From positions 310,001 through 374,000 of the forward strand of contig NMRA01000238.1 in NCBI GenBank assembly GCA_002633005.1: a DNA stretch of 64,000 bases, read 5' to 3'. The notes under the pieces are model-generated. The model searched no databases. It was not told where the DNA came from and saw nothing but the letters and a program-made list of their open reading frames with translations. The position numbers and the translations under genes are program-made. The DNA comes from Phoronis australis (Eukaryota > Phoronida > Phoronidae). The first letter of the stretch is position 1. Each line of letters begins with the position of its first letter. Shown here piece by piece: positions 47,601 through 59,600 of the stretch.

Positions 47601-50600
47601 TCAGAGCGTGGCATTTCTTTTATCTATACATCATTTCCAGGCTCAAGAGCGCTAAGACACTCTGCCCTCTATGGATCCCTCCTATTGTGTTATTTCCGGT
47701 CCTATAGCAATCGTCACTTAAGGAGTCCTGGATTTTGAGAACAAGTTCTGTATTGTGATTTCAGAGATGTCAATGCAACTGACTCAGAAGGCCGCACACC
47801 CCTTCACTATGCATCACTGTCCAAGTCACTCTCAGCCAATGAACTTGCTGATGTCATGCTTACTGACGGATCCAATGTGGGTATGTGTCAGGGTCTGATA
47901 TTGAATGATGAATAGTATCACTACGCTGTTCTGGGGGCTTTGTGGTTACACACCTTTCACTAGAATTGCTGATTCTTCAAAATTCTTTTAAAAGTATTGA
48001 TGCAGTTTTGAGGTTACTTTTTGAAAATGTCTCTTTTATGTGATCCTTTCTCTCTACATTGCCAGGTCACCATTCCCTTTTCTGAAATGTGTTTTGTATG
48101 TAGACTTGGGCAACTGAACTGACCTCTATTGTCAGTTAACTTTTACAGAACTCTTCCGTAAACATCCATTACTTTTGTTTTAAACTTCTCACTCAGTCTT
48201 GTTGAGTTGATATCTGAGCTCGTAACCATTAGACTTTACTTGAGACTGGACATAAAAATCATGTCGCGTGACATTGCAACAGTGTTGTATGTACAAAAGC
48301 ATTCACTCGGGTAGATACTCACAAACGGGTGCATGAAGGTGAACATTGTTTTCACTCTACTCAGATAATGTCAAGAGGCCCCTTTCTTCATTAGCACTGC
48401 CTGATGAATGTCAGTTCCCCCTATATCATCCTCAGTTTCTAAGTGAGAACTTAAATTTTAATCTCACAAACTTATTTTGACTTCCTGTCTTTAAACCTGG
48501 AAGCAAAACCAAGAAGTTAAAAGCTTTTCACATGCTTAAAATGAATTTAAAATGAACAGTAGCATGCATTTCTGTAACAATTCTTGTGTTTAAGTAAGCA
48601 ATTAAAATTTGCCGCGCCATCACTATTTTCCGCTCACGTCCTATATACGTGTATATTTCAGACCTTCGAGATAAACGGTGCTCCACTCCGTTGCATTGTG
48701 CGTCACAGAGTGGCAACGTAGAGGTGGTACTGGCCCTGCTTCATCATGGGTCTGACCCTAATTGTAGGGGCTTCGCAGGAGCTACCCCCCTCCACATCAC
48801 GGTATGTTACAAGAATGAGATAGAAGTCCTGAGGTAGTGAACATTGCTTGTTATGTTCTAATGTCTGGAACATAACTATGCCGTGTATAAAGGGGAAAGT
48901 TTTCTCCTAATTTATCCTTAATTCTGCGAACTTTGTGCACAATACGAACAGCCATGTTATGAGCAATGTTGCCACATCAATGCACAATTGTGAAAATGAT
49001 TTATGCAGTAATAATATCAATATACACAGATAAAATAATGAGTTGTTTCAGTCCATGACGGCGTTTGGCTCCTATAGTTAAATTGGTTCTAAAAATGCTC
49101 TATGGCACTAAATTGCACTTTATTGTGTGCATACTCATTAGGAAGACACAATAACTGGAGTTACAATAACTAGATTTACAATAACTGGAGTTACAATAAC
49201 TGGAGTTACAATAACTGGAGTTACCTGTCTAGGGTTTGGCATGTTTAATATTAGCACTGCACTTTGTTTGTCGCAAGCAGGTTAGTCATTTCGTTTTCTC
49301 TCGGTTGACTTTAATATATTGTTCTTTTTAGGCATACAATGGCCACGAGAGAGTAGCCATGGCTTTGCTAGAAAATGGTGCTGATGTCACATTGGTTGAC
49401 GACTCTGGTCGGACCCCACTGGACATAGCTGTATCTAAGAAAGTCCGGTCGACTCTGAAGCAGGCCTGGGTGCAAGCGACTCAGGTGAAGAAGGAAGCTG
49501 AGATGTCGCTGGCTCCCATTCGCAACGCGACCAAGACTGGTGGCAGGAAAAGTGCTAAGAAGAAAGGTGGAGAAGTGATATTTGACGTGAGTAGTAAGGA
49601 GTTTGTTCCTGCTGAACATGGAGGTTTATATAGGACAAGATGATGGTTGTGTTTCAGTGTTCAACTCATCTCAGTGCTAGATCTATTTTGACTACGTAAA
49701 ATGTTCTTCTGAAGTTGTCAAACATCTACACCTGGAGCTTTTCTACTTTTGTTTTTAATTTATTGGATTTTGGATGAATATAGCCAGCTCAAAGACCTGT
49801 CATTCAATTTCAAGAGGCAAGGCATTTTGTTTCTGATTGAATCATAATCAAGATTTGAGGTCAAAGGTTATATCAAAAGTCAATCCAGAATACAAACTGT
49901 GATGTCTCTTTGCTTGACCCTTCCCAAAACTGTGTACAGATGACAGATTTGTCTTCTTACTGTGCACTCACAGCTAACAATAAACCTATGGAATTGTGAT
50001 ATGTTTATGTTGGCGTTTCCAGGGTGATAACCGTCGTTACTGGACTCTAGTTTACCAGTCTATTGAGCATCGGGCGACAAACTGGGACGAAGTAATTCAC
50101 TTTGACAGTTTGCACACTTGTATTATTTCAAGAGTCACGGCTGAGTTGTTTTGCATGAGCTCTCTCACTTCTCGGTTCAGTGTACTTTGTGACTTGTGTG
50201 CACTCAGTTGAAAAGGAAGTGTTTTCTTTCAATATACAAATTATTGGCTTAAGTTCTGAAAACCTTCCTAGCTTCTCATAACATTTTGATTTTTACTGTG
50301 TTCAAACTTTCAAGGTAAAATTTTCGATTATAACACTATGTAAATTCATTGAAATGTATATTTATCAAGTGAACACATGAACACATGAACAAAACTGTTG
50401 CCTTTTACATTTTCTTGATATTCTATGTGAATTGACTGTGTAACTATTAAAATTAGGTATGTTTTATTTTAATCCTTGTGTTTTACAACTTATGTTTCTA
50501 CAACTTTGTTTTCATTATATTGGTTTCATCAAATTTGTATTCTGAAAAAAATAAATTTTTGATGTGAGCAGAACACTCACTGGTCTGGAAAAATAATGGA

Positions 50601-53600
50601 GTTGAGAATCTAAGCAATTGGGGTTGTTTCAACCTTATGTGACTTTCACCACCAGTCACCAGTTACTGGTGAAAAGTTTCACATCATTTCTCAATTAAGT
50701 TCAGTAAAAGGTCCCTAACTGTTCTTGTTCATTAAGTGATTAGAAGTCTTAATCAGACTGATACTGCTAAAATATGTTGTACACTAAAAACAAGATATAG
50801 TAGTCAAGTGCATAGTATAAAGAATTGAGTAACCTTTAATTGCTATCCCTGTGCTCTCAGAGTAACAAATAAGTGGCAGAGTTGATTGTCTATTGTGCAT
50901 CATATTTATATCATATCCTGTTTTTCGTTTCAGTCACTTGTTCGCTCAAAGTCCTCACCACGTCCACTTCCAAAGAGTAAGTTGGGTTTCATCTACCAAG
51001 TATTTTAACACAAGAACCTCCAACTGTGCCTTTTTGACTAAAGATATGAAGCTATACTTCTGATGTGATTACTCTTTTGACTCATATCTACTTAAAATGG
51101 CTCTAGTGCAGAGTTCAGATTTAGCATCAGCTAAGGGGCCAAATGCCTGTGGTTTTACCAGTTTTGTCTGTAAAGCACAGAATTTCATGCAATACTGTTT
51201 GTTTTGGGTTTGTTATAAACCTGCTGAAAAGGTTTTCAATAGTTTGGCTTTGCTTCAAGTTTCAAAACTTAGAAGCAAAGATGTGGTCATGAGATAAAAT
51301 TTCAAGTTCTTACCCTGAAATTAAAATTGTCCCAACAAAATTTATGTAATATACCCCTCAGCTAGGTAAGGCCACCTCAAGATACTATTCATTAAATCCC
51401 AACAACAAGCAGTAACTCCCATATATCTGATCTCATGTCACCTGTTGGTCACAGTTGTGACTAATCACAGGATGAAGGTGTTGCAGATTAAGTCTGTTAC
51501 TAAATCCTGCCTGCTGTTGAAGTAACGGTCAACAGTAAATAAGCTTTTGTCTTTAATTTCAGTTTTTATATTTTGAAAATTGATCATCATCAGCTGTAAT
51601 CAATGAGTTGGGGTATGAAACGGGGCATTTTAAAGAATTGTTTAAATCAAACTTAAATCTTGGTGTTGCAACGTAGTAACACACAACACACAACACTAGG
51701 TGAGACAGCTATTGTCAGGTCATCGTACTAATGTTTTCCTTCAGAACTGACACCACTGAATCATGAGGCATCGTCCCCAGCTATTCTTCCATCTGACGCC
51801 ATCAGCGCAGAGTGGGATGCGCTGAATGTTACTAAACCTCCTAGCAGGTAATGAGTGCAGTATGTGGTCAAATGTTAGGTTGATCTTTAAGGTAACAGTT
51901 CTTTGATTAGGGATAAAAGTTATTATTTCAAAAATTCCCATCTTTCTGTTTTTCAAATGTTTACTTAAATTGTATTTGCTTAAAATTTAACATTTTTCTT
52001 TAGTGACAACCATTCTATGCATTTCATGCTAATGAGGAAATTCAGTTTTCTTATAAATATGTAAAAATTTTGGTAAAATGATGTAACACTGTTTCCGCCA
52101 TGTTGCGTGATAAATTGAAGAATTTTATCGTCAATATCAAATGGTAGACATTTGTTATCATACTGTTAGTCTGGATTATTTCCTTACAATAGTTGAACAT
52201 GTATCGTCTAACCCATGTCCAGTAAGTGTGTGATGGTAGTCTGTAAAAACGGTTGATTTTAAGTGTTGTATCATGATGATAACCAATCTGAGTCTTTTTA
52301 ATCATTGGAAAGAGAACAGACATTTTGAAAGTGTAAGTCAAAAAGTCTTTTCAGTATTGTTGAATTAGCAATGGACAGTTTGCACTACGTACTTTGTCGG
52401 TCTTAATTGAAAGATACTCTCAGAGAGTAGTGCTATCACTGATGAGGTCATCTACATTTAAATATTGCAATATAGAATGTTCTTGCAGAGAGGGTCCTCG
52501 CCGACTAGGTGAACCCAGAGGACGTCCACCTCTCCAGCCGAAATTGACCAACACGCCAGAGAAGTTACAAACCAAATACAGTGATCACTCACTGACTCCC
52601 CTGACAGAGCGGCCAGTCTCACGTAATCTGTTCAACCGAAGTGCCAGTGATTTAACAAATGAGAGAGAAAACCCTCACCAGAGGCTGGCCTTCAGAAAGT
52701 GTATGTAATGTTGAAATTATAATATTTACCGCAACTCATAGTAAAGTAGGGCCGTCTTTTTCCTTGGGTGGCAGGTGCCAGTTCCTTAACTGGGTGGTTT
52801 ACTCTTGGAGGAGGTAATTTATCCTTCTTCAACCACTAGACAACTGACTATTCAACTTATGGCAGTCTAGGTGCTTGCTTAAGGAAATGGTTGTGAACTA
52901 CTGAACATAACTTTTGTCAGATCTTGTCATATTCCAAGCTGACAATGCTTTCACTCATTGCTTTCTTATGTTACTGGGGGGATATCAGATTGAGTAAAAG
53001 TTAAACAAGCTCGTTTTGCTAAACAAATAATTTTGTATTGTTATTTCATTGGGTGGTGAATGAGATTGGATGAATTTCATTGGGAAAATTGTGTTGATGT
53101 AGACAGTCTTTCTCTGTGGGTTCTCATGGATGACTCACACTGTGGGTTCTCAGCTTGAAAGGGGTTGGTTTGATCCCTGGCTGTGCAAGTTGCGTTATTT
53201 TATTTTTGGAGATAAGCAGATAGCTTTCGTTGTTTCAGTCAACTTGAATGAGAAACCAATCACAATTAGGTAGTTGCCTGCATTGGTGTAGCATATAATC
53301 CATAACGTTGGCTTTCGTCTCTTCAGGGGTCTGAAACCAGAGTCAGCATGTATTTCTTTCAACTTTGGTTTTATAAATACGTTTTCATTTTCAGCGGATC
53401 CAGTAAGAAAGTTTGCAGCCACCCCTTCAGGTGATTCTCAAATCGAGGTCACCATCGTCGGCCTTGACCGAGATGAGTCACGAGGAGGCGCGTCAGCTAT
53501 GCGTCGGCATTCTGAACCACAGAACACATCATTTAGTGACCTGGCTGCCTCCTGTGATGACATGCTTGCCAAAGGTAACATTTGTTAAACTCTATAACAC

Positions 53601-56600
53601 CCAGTTTTATTTTAAAGTTTTATATTATTTATATTAAATTTAACTCATTGAATGTGAAAGATTTTTTGCTATACCATAGATATTGCTACATGGTGTTAGT
53701 ATTAATTCATACAGTAATTCTTGTGGAGTTTTGAACAAAGATGATTGTAAATTTTGGCTTGCCACTAGTAACTAAAATTTAGTGACTACTATGCGCAATA
53801 TGCTTATTGTGAAGTATAATTTCCTTTTTGTTTATTTTTGTTGCGTAACAACAAAAAATTCCACTTTTCCATCATGTTGTGTGGGGAATTCTGACAGGTG
53901 CATTTTGTAACACTTTTTATTGTAGTTAGTTAACTGCAAACAGTTGATAAATAAGACAGGTCAGGATGAAGTAAAAAGAAAACACAATCTATGTTACCGA
54001 ACATGAAAACCCGTCATTGTTGTAAGGTCTCAGGTCCTTCAAACAGAAGCATTGTTACATAACAGTTTTTACTAGTCAGATTAGCTTGTCATGCCTAGGG
54101 CTGTAATACCATATCTGTCGTGTTTTGTTTGCAGTTCGTAATTCAGTATTCACTCCAGAGAGGTCAGATTCGTCATCGCCACCTCCTCGACTGACACCGC
54201 TGAGGACACCTTCAGGTTCGGACAGGAGACGCATGAAGATTCCAGATACAATAGATGAGAACAAAGTATCTGGCTCTAAGCCAGTCATTCTTGATTTAGG
54301 TACTAGAACTACCCATATGCTGACTTATATTAAATATATAGATGCTGAGGTTGGCCAGTAATGAAATATATCAAATAAACACAGAAAAATCAAGAACCCC
54401 AACTGGGAATCGAACCACAGGTCTCTAGATTGCTGGTCTAGTGCTCTCGCTTCTGAGCTACTGAGGACCCGATATCTGTGCAATCAATTCCCGTGTGGAA
54501 AAGGCGAAATGCCGCTCATGGGATGCATGACTTAACAGTTGGCTGTAAACAGTATATATAATTGTCCAAATCCCGTGTGGAAATGGCAAAATGCCGCTCA
54601 TGGGATGCATGACATAACAGTTGGCTGACGTAAACAGTAATTGCACAGATATCGGGACCTCAGTAGCTCAGTGGTGAGAACATGTGACCGGCAATCTAGA
54701 GACCTGTGGTTCAGTTCCGAGTTGGGGTTCCTGATTTTTCTGTGTTTATCTGACTTATATTCATCAGCGTGTTGGAAGTTTTAACTCAAAAATGAAATAA
54801 TAACAGTTGGACTTCATGATATGTTGTTTTGTAAAAGTCTTTCAGTGTTTTGAATTACTTGATTACTTGATGGCCATGTGCTGACATGATTTTTAATCCC
54901 ATCTTTCTTTAACCTACAGTTGATTTCGTTCTCCTTTGGTACAAATTTGCATGACATTCTGAGTAATTATTTTGCTCACTGTCGAGTTTCTATGACTTTT
55001 CAGATCAAATGAGATTGACTCAACAAAGTGGCTCGCCGCTGTTCATAGACTACAGCGCCCTCTACCCAGGCCGCCGCATCATCCCACCGACCCCTACATC
55101 TCAGGGCAGAGTCAGCAGCACCCGCCTGATTGATCTGTCGTCAGATTTTGGCTCCCGTGAACAGTCGCCTGAAGATTCCTCCAAGGTGACTATTAAGAAT
55201 GCTGTATGGTTAATTCTTGCACTGTTTTTGAATACAGAAGACTTTAGAACATATGGTGGCTGATGAATGGAATTCCATTTTGTCTTATTTAGAAACTACT
55301 CATACAAGTTTCATTAAACGCACAACTTCTATTTTAATTTCCTGTTTAATTGCCAGTTATTCGTATTGTCACACTGTTTGTCTACCATCCACTGTCAGAA
55401 GTCACAAGAGTTGACACAAAGATAAGACAACGAATTAAAAAATCCACATGATGATGTACATTTTACTGTAACTTCATACATGGCAGTTCAGTCATTGTAG
55501 ACTATCAGAGGTGTTAGTAAAATTTCTGAATAACTTCAACATTTTATTTAGAAAGCAATGAATCATGCACACTGTTTAAGTCAGCAGTATGAGCACAGCA
55601 GAAAGGTCAAAGGTCAAATTTTATGATGATAGTAATACCACTAGAGAGAATCAACAATTAGCTATTATACAACTATAAAATTCTGTTGATGCCAGCGTGG
55701 TGATGATTATTGTTCTTCATTGTTAGTATGGTTTGTGCACTACAGATGGCACTAAACAACAGTCGGTGACATTCTAAGAATTTGCAACAACATTGCAAGC
55801 CTTTATGCAAAAAATTGTCCCAAATTGATGAAGTTTTGCCGTACACTGTGTCAAAACACTTGAATGAGTTGAAGTCACTTAATTTTGTAAAAGGGTGAAA
55901 TGAGATTGGCTGTCAAAAAATTCAAAACTGCAATTTGTCATTTCACAGGATAGTTCACCGAGGTCTGATGTCGTCTCCCCTCCTCACATGGTGATACATA
56001 AAGAGAACTTCAACATTGAAGAGACAAGAATCTCAGAGAACCCCACCTCAAATCGTAGTAGCATTAACTCTAGTGTTAGCGACCTGACCACACCCTCCCC
56101 AGTCAATGCTGACACACCGAGACGATTGAGTCTTCCACCAATGGGGAGTCCTGAAAAGTCTGCATCCGGAATCTCGCCAAAGATCTCACCAAAAGCAGTG
56201 GCTAGTTCCGCGCGTGTTGTCAATAGAAAGATCCCTGAAAAAGCAACAGAGAAGAGTTCTGGAAAAGCAGAGAATGTCAAATCCCCAGAAAAGAATATTG
56301 AAAAAGCAAAGAATTTGGCAGTGAAATCTGCAGGTGTTGTTTCTACAAAGGTACCTAAGGTTAGCTCTCCTCACAGTGGAGGTCGGAAAGAGCCTGGTGG
56401 TAAAAGTATTGAGCAGGTGTCGGCTTCACAGGTGGCACGTCTGAGAGCTCAAGCTAAGGTGAATGCTGTGAACAGGCTTGCAAACAGCAGCAGAGCCAAA
56501 GTTTCTGATGGTAAAATCAGCTTGACCCCAACAGCTGGGGCCAGTGAAGACATGGCAAGTGCAACTGAAAATGTGAATGTATCTTCACCTCCAAAGAACA

Positions 56601-59600
56601 AGGTGACTGTTCATTCCAACTTCTTTGTGACGGAAATGCCAGACAAGAGTTTGGACTTTGGAAACCTGAGCGTCAGTGTGAATCAGGGTGCTGGTTTAAC
56701 TGTGCAGGCAGCAAAGGCAGAGACAGTAACTGGACAGGTTCTGGCAAGCACATTCAGTCCTGCATGCCAGCAGACACCTGGCACTAGTTCTCGTTCTTCA
56801 AATGTGAAGACTTCCAAAGAAGTGACCACTAATAGTCAACCCAGTGCTAAAGATGTGAACAATACAACGAAAACAACGTCCAGATCTCCTAGGGAATCTC
56901 AGAAAGATGTGCCAACATTAAAGCGACAGATATCGTCAACTTCTGTTGCTAGCTTCACTGGTGGGTCATATCCTGTAAAAATGTCACCCGAGAAGAACAC
57001 CAGACTGACTAAGGTCAGCTCCACCATTATATCTGATCATTCGGTCAATACAAACCCAACAAGGACTGGTGCCTTGAGAGGCTCGACTACTCCACGTAAA
57101 CCTCAGCAAAGGTCTCCAAGTAAAACTTTAAACAAAGATCCAGGTCTTAGCATGCTAGGCAATGTTGGTGAGAATGAGCCTGGCAGAGGTAAAGTTGTTC
57201 CCAACAGTATTAAGATTCATCCTCCAGATGTCTCTGCTAAAGAAACAACCAATAAGAATGCAGTTTGTGAGGACCAAAAATTGACTTCAGAGGTCACTGG
57301 TAGCTGTGAAAGTACAGGAACAAGTGCTAATACAGAAACTGTTTTTGATCAGAAAAATTCATCAAAGACGATGAAGAAAGATTCAAGCAAAATATCAGTG
57401 AATGCTAAGGTCTCAGATTTGTCAACTGAAGAAATTCTAGACCCTTTTGTTTCTTCACGAACGAAGCAATCTGTTGAAAACACGATAAAAGAATCGCAGC
57501 AGACTAGAGCTTTAATTGATGAATCATTCCAGACTTTTGCCCAGGCATACATTGAACCACCCTCGCCTTCCAAGTCTCCAAAAAAGTCTACAGATATCCT
57601 TCTCCATGCAATCGAAATGCTGGAGAACGTAAATAAGGAACTGGACAAAGAGGAGAGACTTACTCCTCGAAAAACTGTTGCCAAAGAAGAGCTTGTAGTA
57701 AAGAAGAATGATGGTGAACCTTCGAATGTACAAAAAACAGAGTCAAAAAGTAAGATGTCCCCATCTAAGCCTGTTCAGAAGGATGTCAGGAGAAACACTG
57801 CAAGTATGGATAAAAAGGCCTCTTCTAAAACCAATCAGGTCAGCCCTATAAGGGACCCAAACAAAGCAGACTTAAGTAAAAATAAAGTGGATAACAACAA
57901 GAAAATGGCCACTTCTGGCAGTCCTGTCAAATTGACAACCAAATCCATGGCGGTTAGCGAAGAGTCACAAACCAGTAAGCTTGATGATTCAAAACTTACA
58001 TCATGTCACAAGTCAGATTCAAAGACTTCGAAGCTGACTACCAACTCGTCAACAGGTGCCCCTTGTTCTACTGATAATAAGGATGTTAAATATGCCAGTG
58101 CTACATTGTCAGGCACTAGTGCAAAAGTTGACACAAAGCCAGTCTCATCTCCTCCAAACAAGCAGAGTGAATCAAATTCCAGGCCAAGTAAGTTGGTTAA
58201 GAAGTCGTCGTCCGTTGACGAAATAGCAAAGGATATAAAAAAGGCCGTCACAGAAAAGAAAGCTTTGGATCGTAAAACAGTGAAGACTGAAGCCAATAAT
58301 TCTGTTAAGCCGTCTGCTTCATCAAATGTATCCAAGGTTGAACCGAAGCCATCAAATATCTCTCCTCGTAAAACCAAGACAACTCTATCGCGAACTTCTC
58401 AGTCGGGTGCAAAAGTTGAATCGGGTTACTTGACTCAGAGTGATAATGTTAAAGTTGAGGGTAAAAATGGACAAATCAACCCTGAAGAATTAACTCCCCT
58501 GGACAGCAACAAAGTTCCCATGGTTGTGTACGCTGGAGGTAGCAAAGAACTGGCCAAAACAGTGAACATTAATTTCTTAGAACATACTGGTCCAGTTATA
58601 GAAGATGTGTTTGAGAACTTCCCTCAGCCAGTTGACTTGACTTTTAATAACAATCAGGCTACACCTGCTTCTGAGCCAAGTTCCAAAGGAAAGACTGCAG
58701 GTTCTCAGAAGCCGGTGACGTTCCAGTTTACTGGCTCATCTAAGTCTCGGATAAAAAGCTCTGCCAAGAGGTCTGTCAAGGATAAAGATTTGGTGGAACA
58801 ACGTAACACAAGCAGTAACAAAAATGTGTCCGGCAAAAATTCACCAGAGAATAAGTCGAAGAAAGGAGTTACTGATCGTAAGAGAAGGAATGTCAAAAAA
58901 AGGAAGAAAAAGGGCCAAGGTCAAATTTACATAAGTGAACGTGCTAATTCTCCAACTAACGCGCTGATATCTGGCATTGGATGGCATATTGAAACGCATT
59001 GCAATGATAAATCAGATGTCATCGCTGTCGGTTTGGCGGATTCCACTGATGATGAGAAGGACTCTGAAAAGAAACCAGCTGAGCGCAGTCAAAGTGCGAG
59101 AAGTGATGCAGAAATGAAACTTAATGCAATAAATAAACTGTTGGATTCTGATAGCAGTTTGAAAGGAACCGAGCAAGTAAAAAGAAAAGTTTTATCGGCT
59201 GACAGGAAGGAGGCTATTCGAGAAATGCTCAAGAGATATCATGAATTTGGAGACCAGAATCTGATTCCTCAAACTCTGCACGCAATCAAGGAGTTCTCCA
59301 AACAGGTGCAGGACAGTGATCTTAGTCACCTGCTTGGATTGGACCAATCAGGAGATAGTCTGCACACGGACTCCTACTGCTCTTATGTCTTTGGCGACGA
59401 CTCTGTGGATTCTATCAAACAGTCAGCTGTCCGACAATCATTCCAACATGGCGAACCTGTGAAGGAGAGTGCGCGGATGGAAAACATAGGTGTTGGAGAG
59501 CAGCACTTTCCGCTCAGAGAATCGGACGATGATTATGTTCCAATGTCTGAACACGACAGTGAATTCAGTGTGAGCGCTGATTCATCTAGACAGTCGAGTG

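Larger units (their letters stand above)
44647..49331 (+). other. Introns within the ankyrin-encoding part
   Basis: The introns contain a small repeat at 45164-45241 (four ~22-bp degenerate copies with GCCAAAC/AAATCTCA words), a module-A repeat copy at 45.34-45.79 kb and a 15-bp array near 49.15 kb. No nested gene was seen. Confidence 0.6.
44620..49586 (+). other. Exons encoding the ankyrin-repeat domain
   Basis: Seven exons encode consecutive ankyrin repeats. Typical cores are GNTPLIWAAKRGH, LLLRHGADV, GRTPLHYAS, CSTPLHCASQSGNVEVV, GATPLHI, NGHERVAMALLENGADV and GRTPLDIA. I count roughly six to seven repeats, with one irregular repeat in exon 47253-47413, where an extra segment after LTPLLLVTRD precedes the helix QELISH. 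Ankyrin stacks bind protein partners. Here they probably guide the kinase to a substrate or scaffold, which is inference. Confidence 0.9.

Noticed and set aside
54394-54730. tRNA genes
   Set aside because: A and B box words and an anticodon-like stem are present, but acceptor and T stems do not pair, U33 is changed and the copies are an inverted pair. Treated as tRNA-derived elements.
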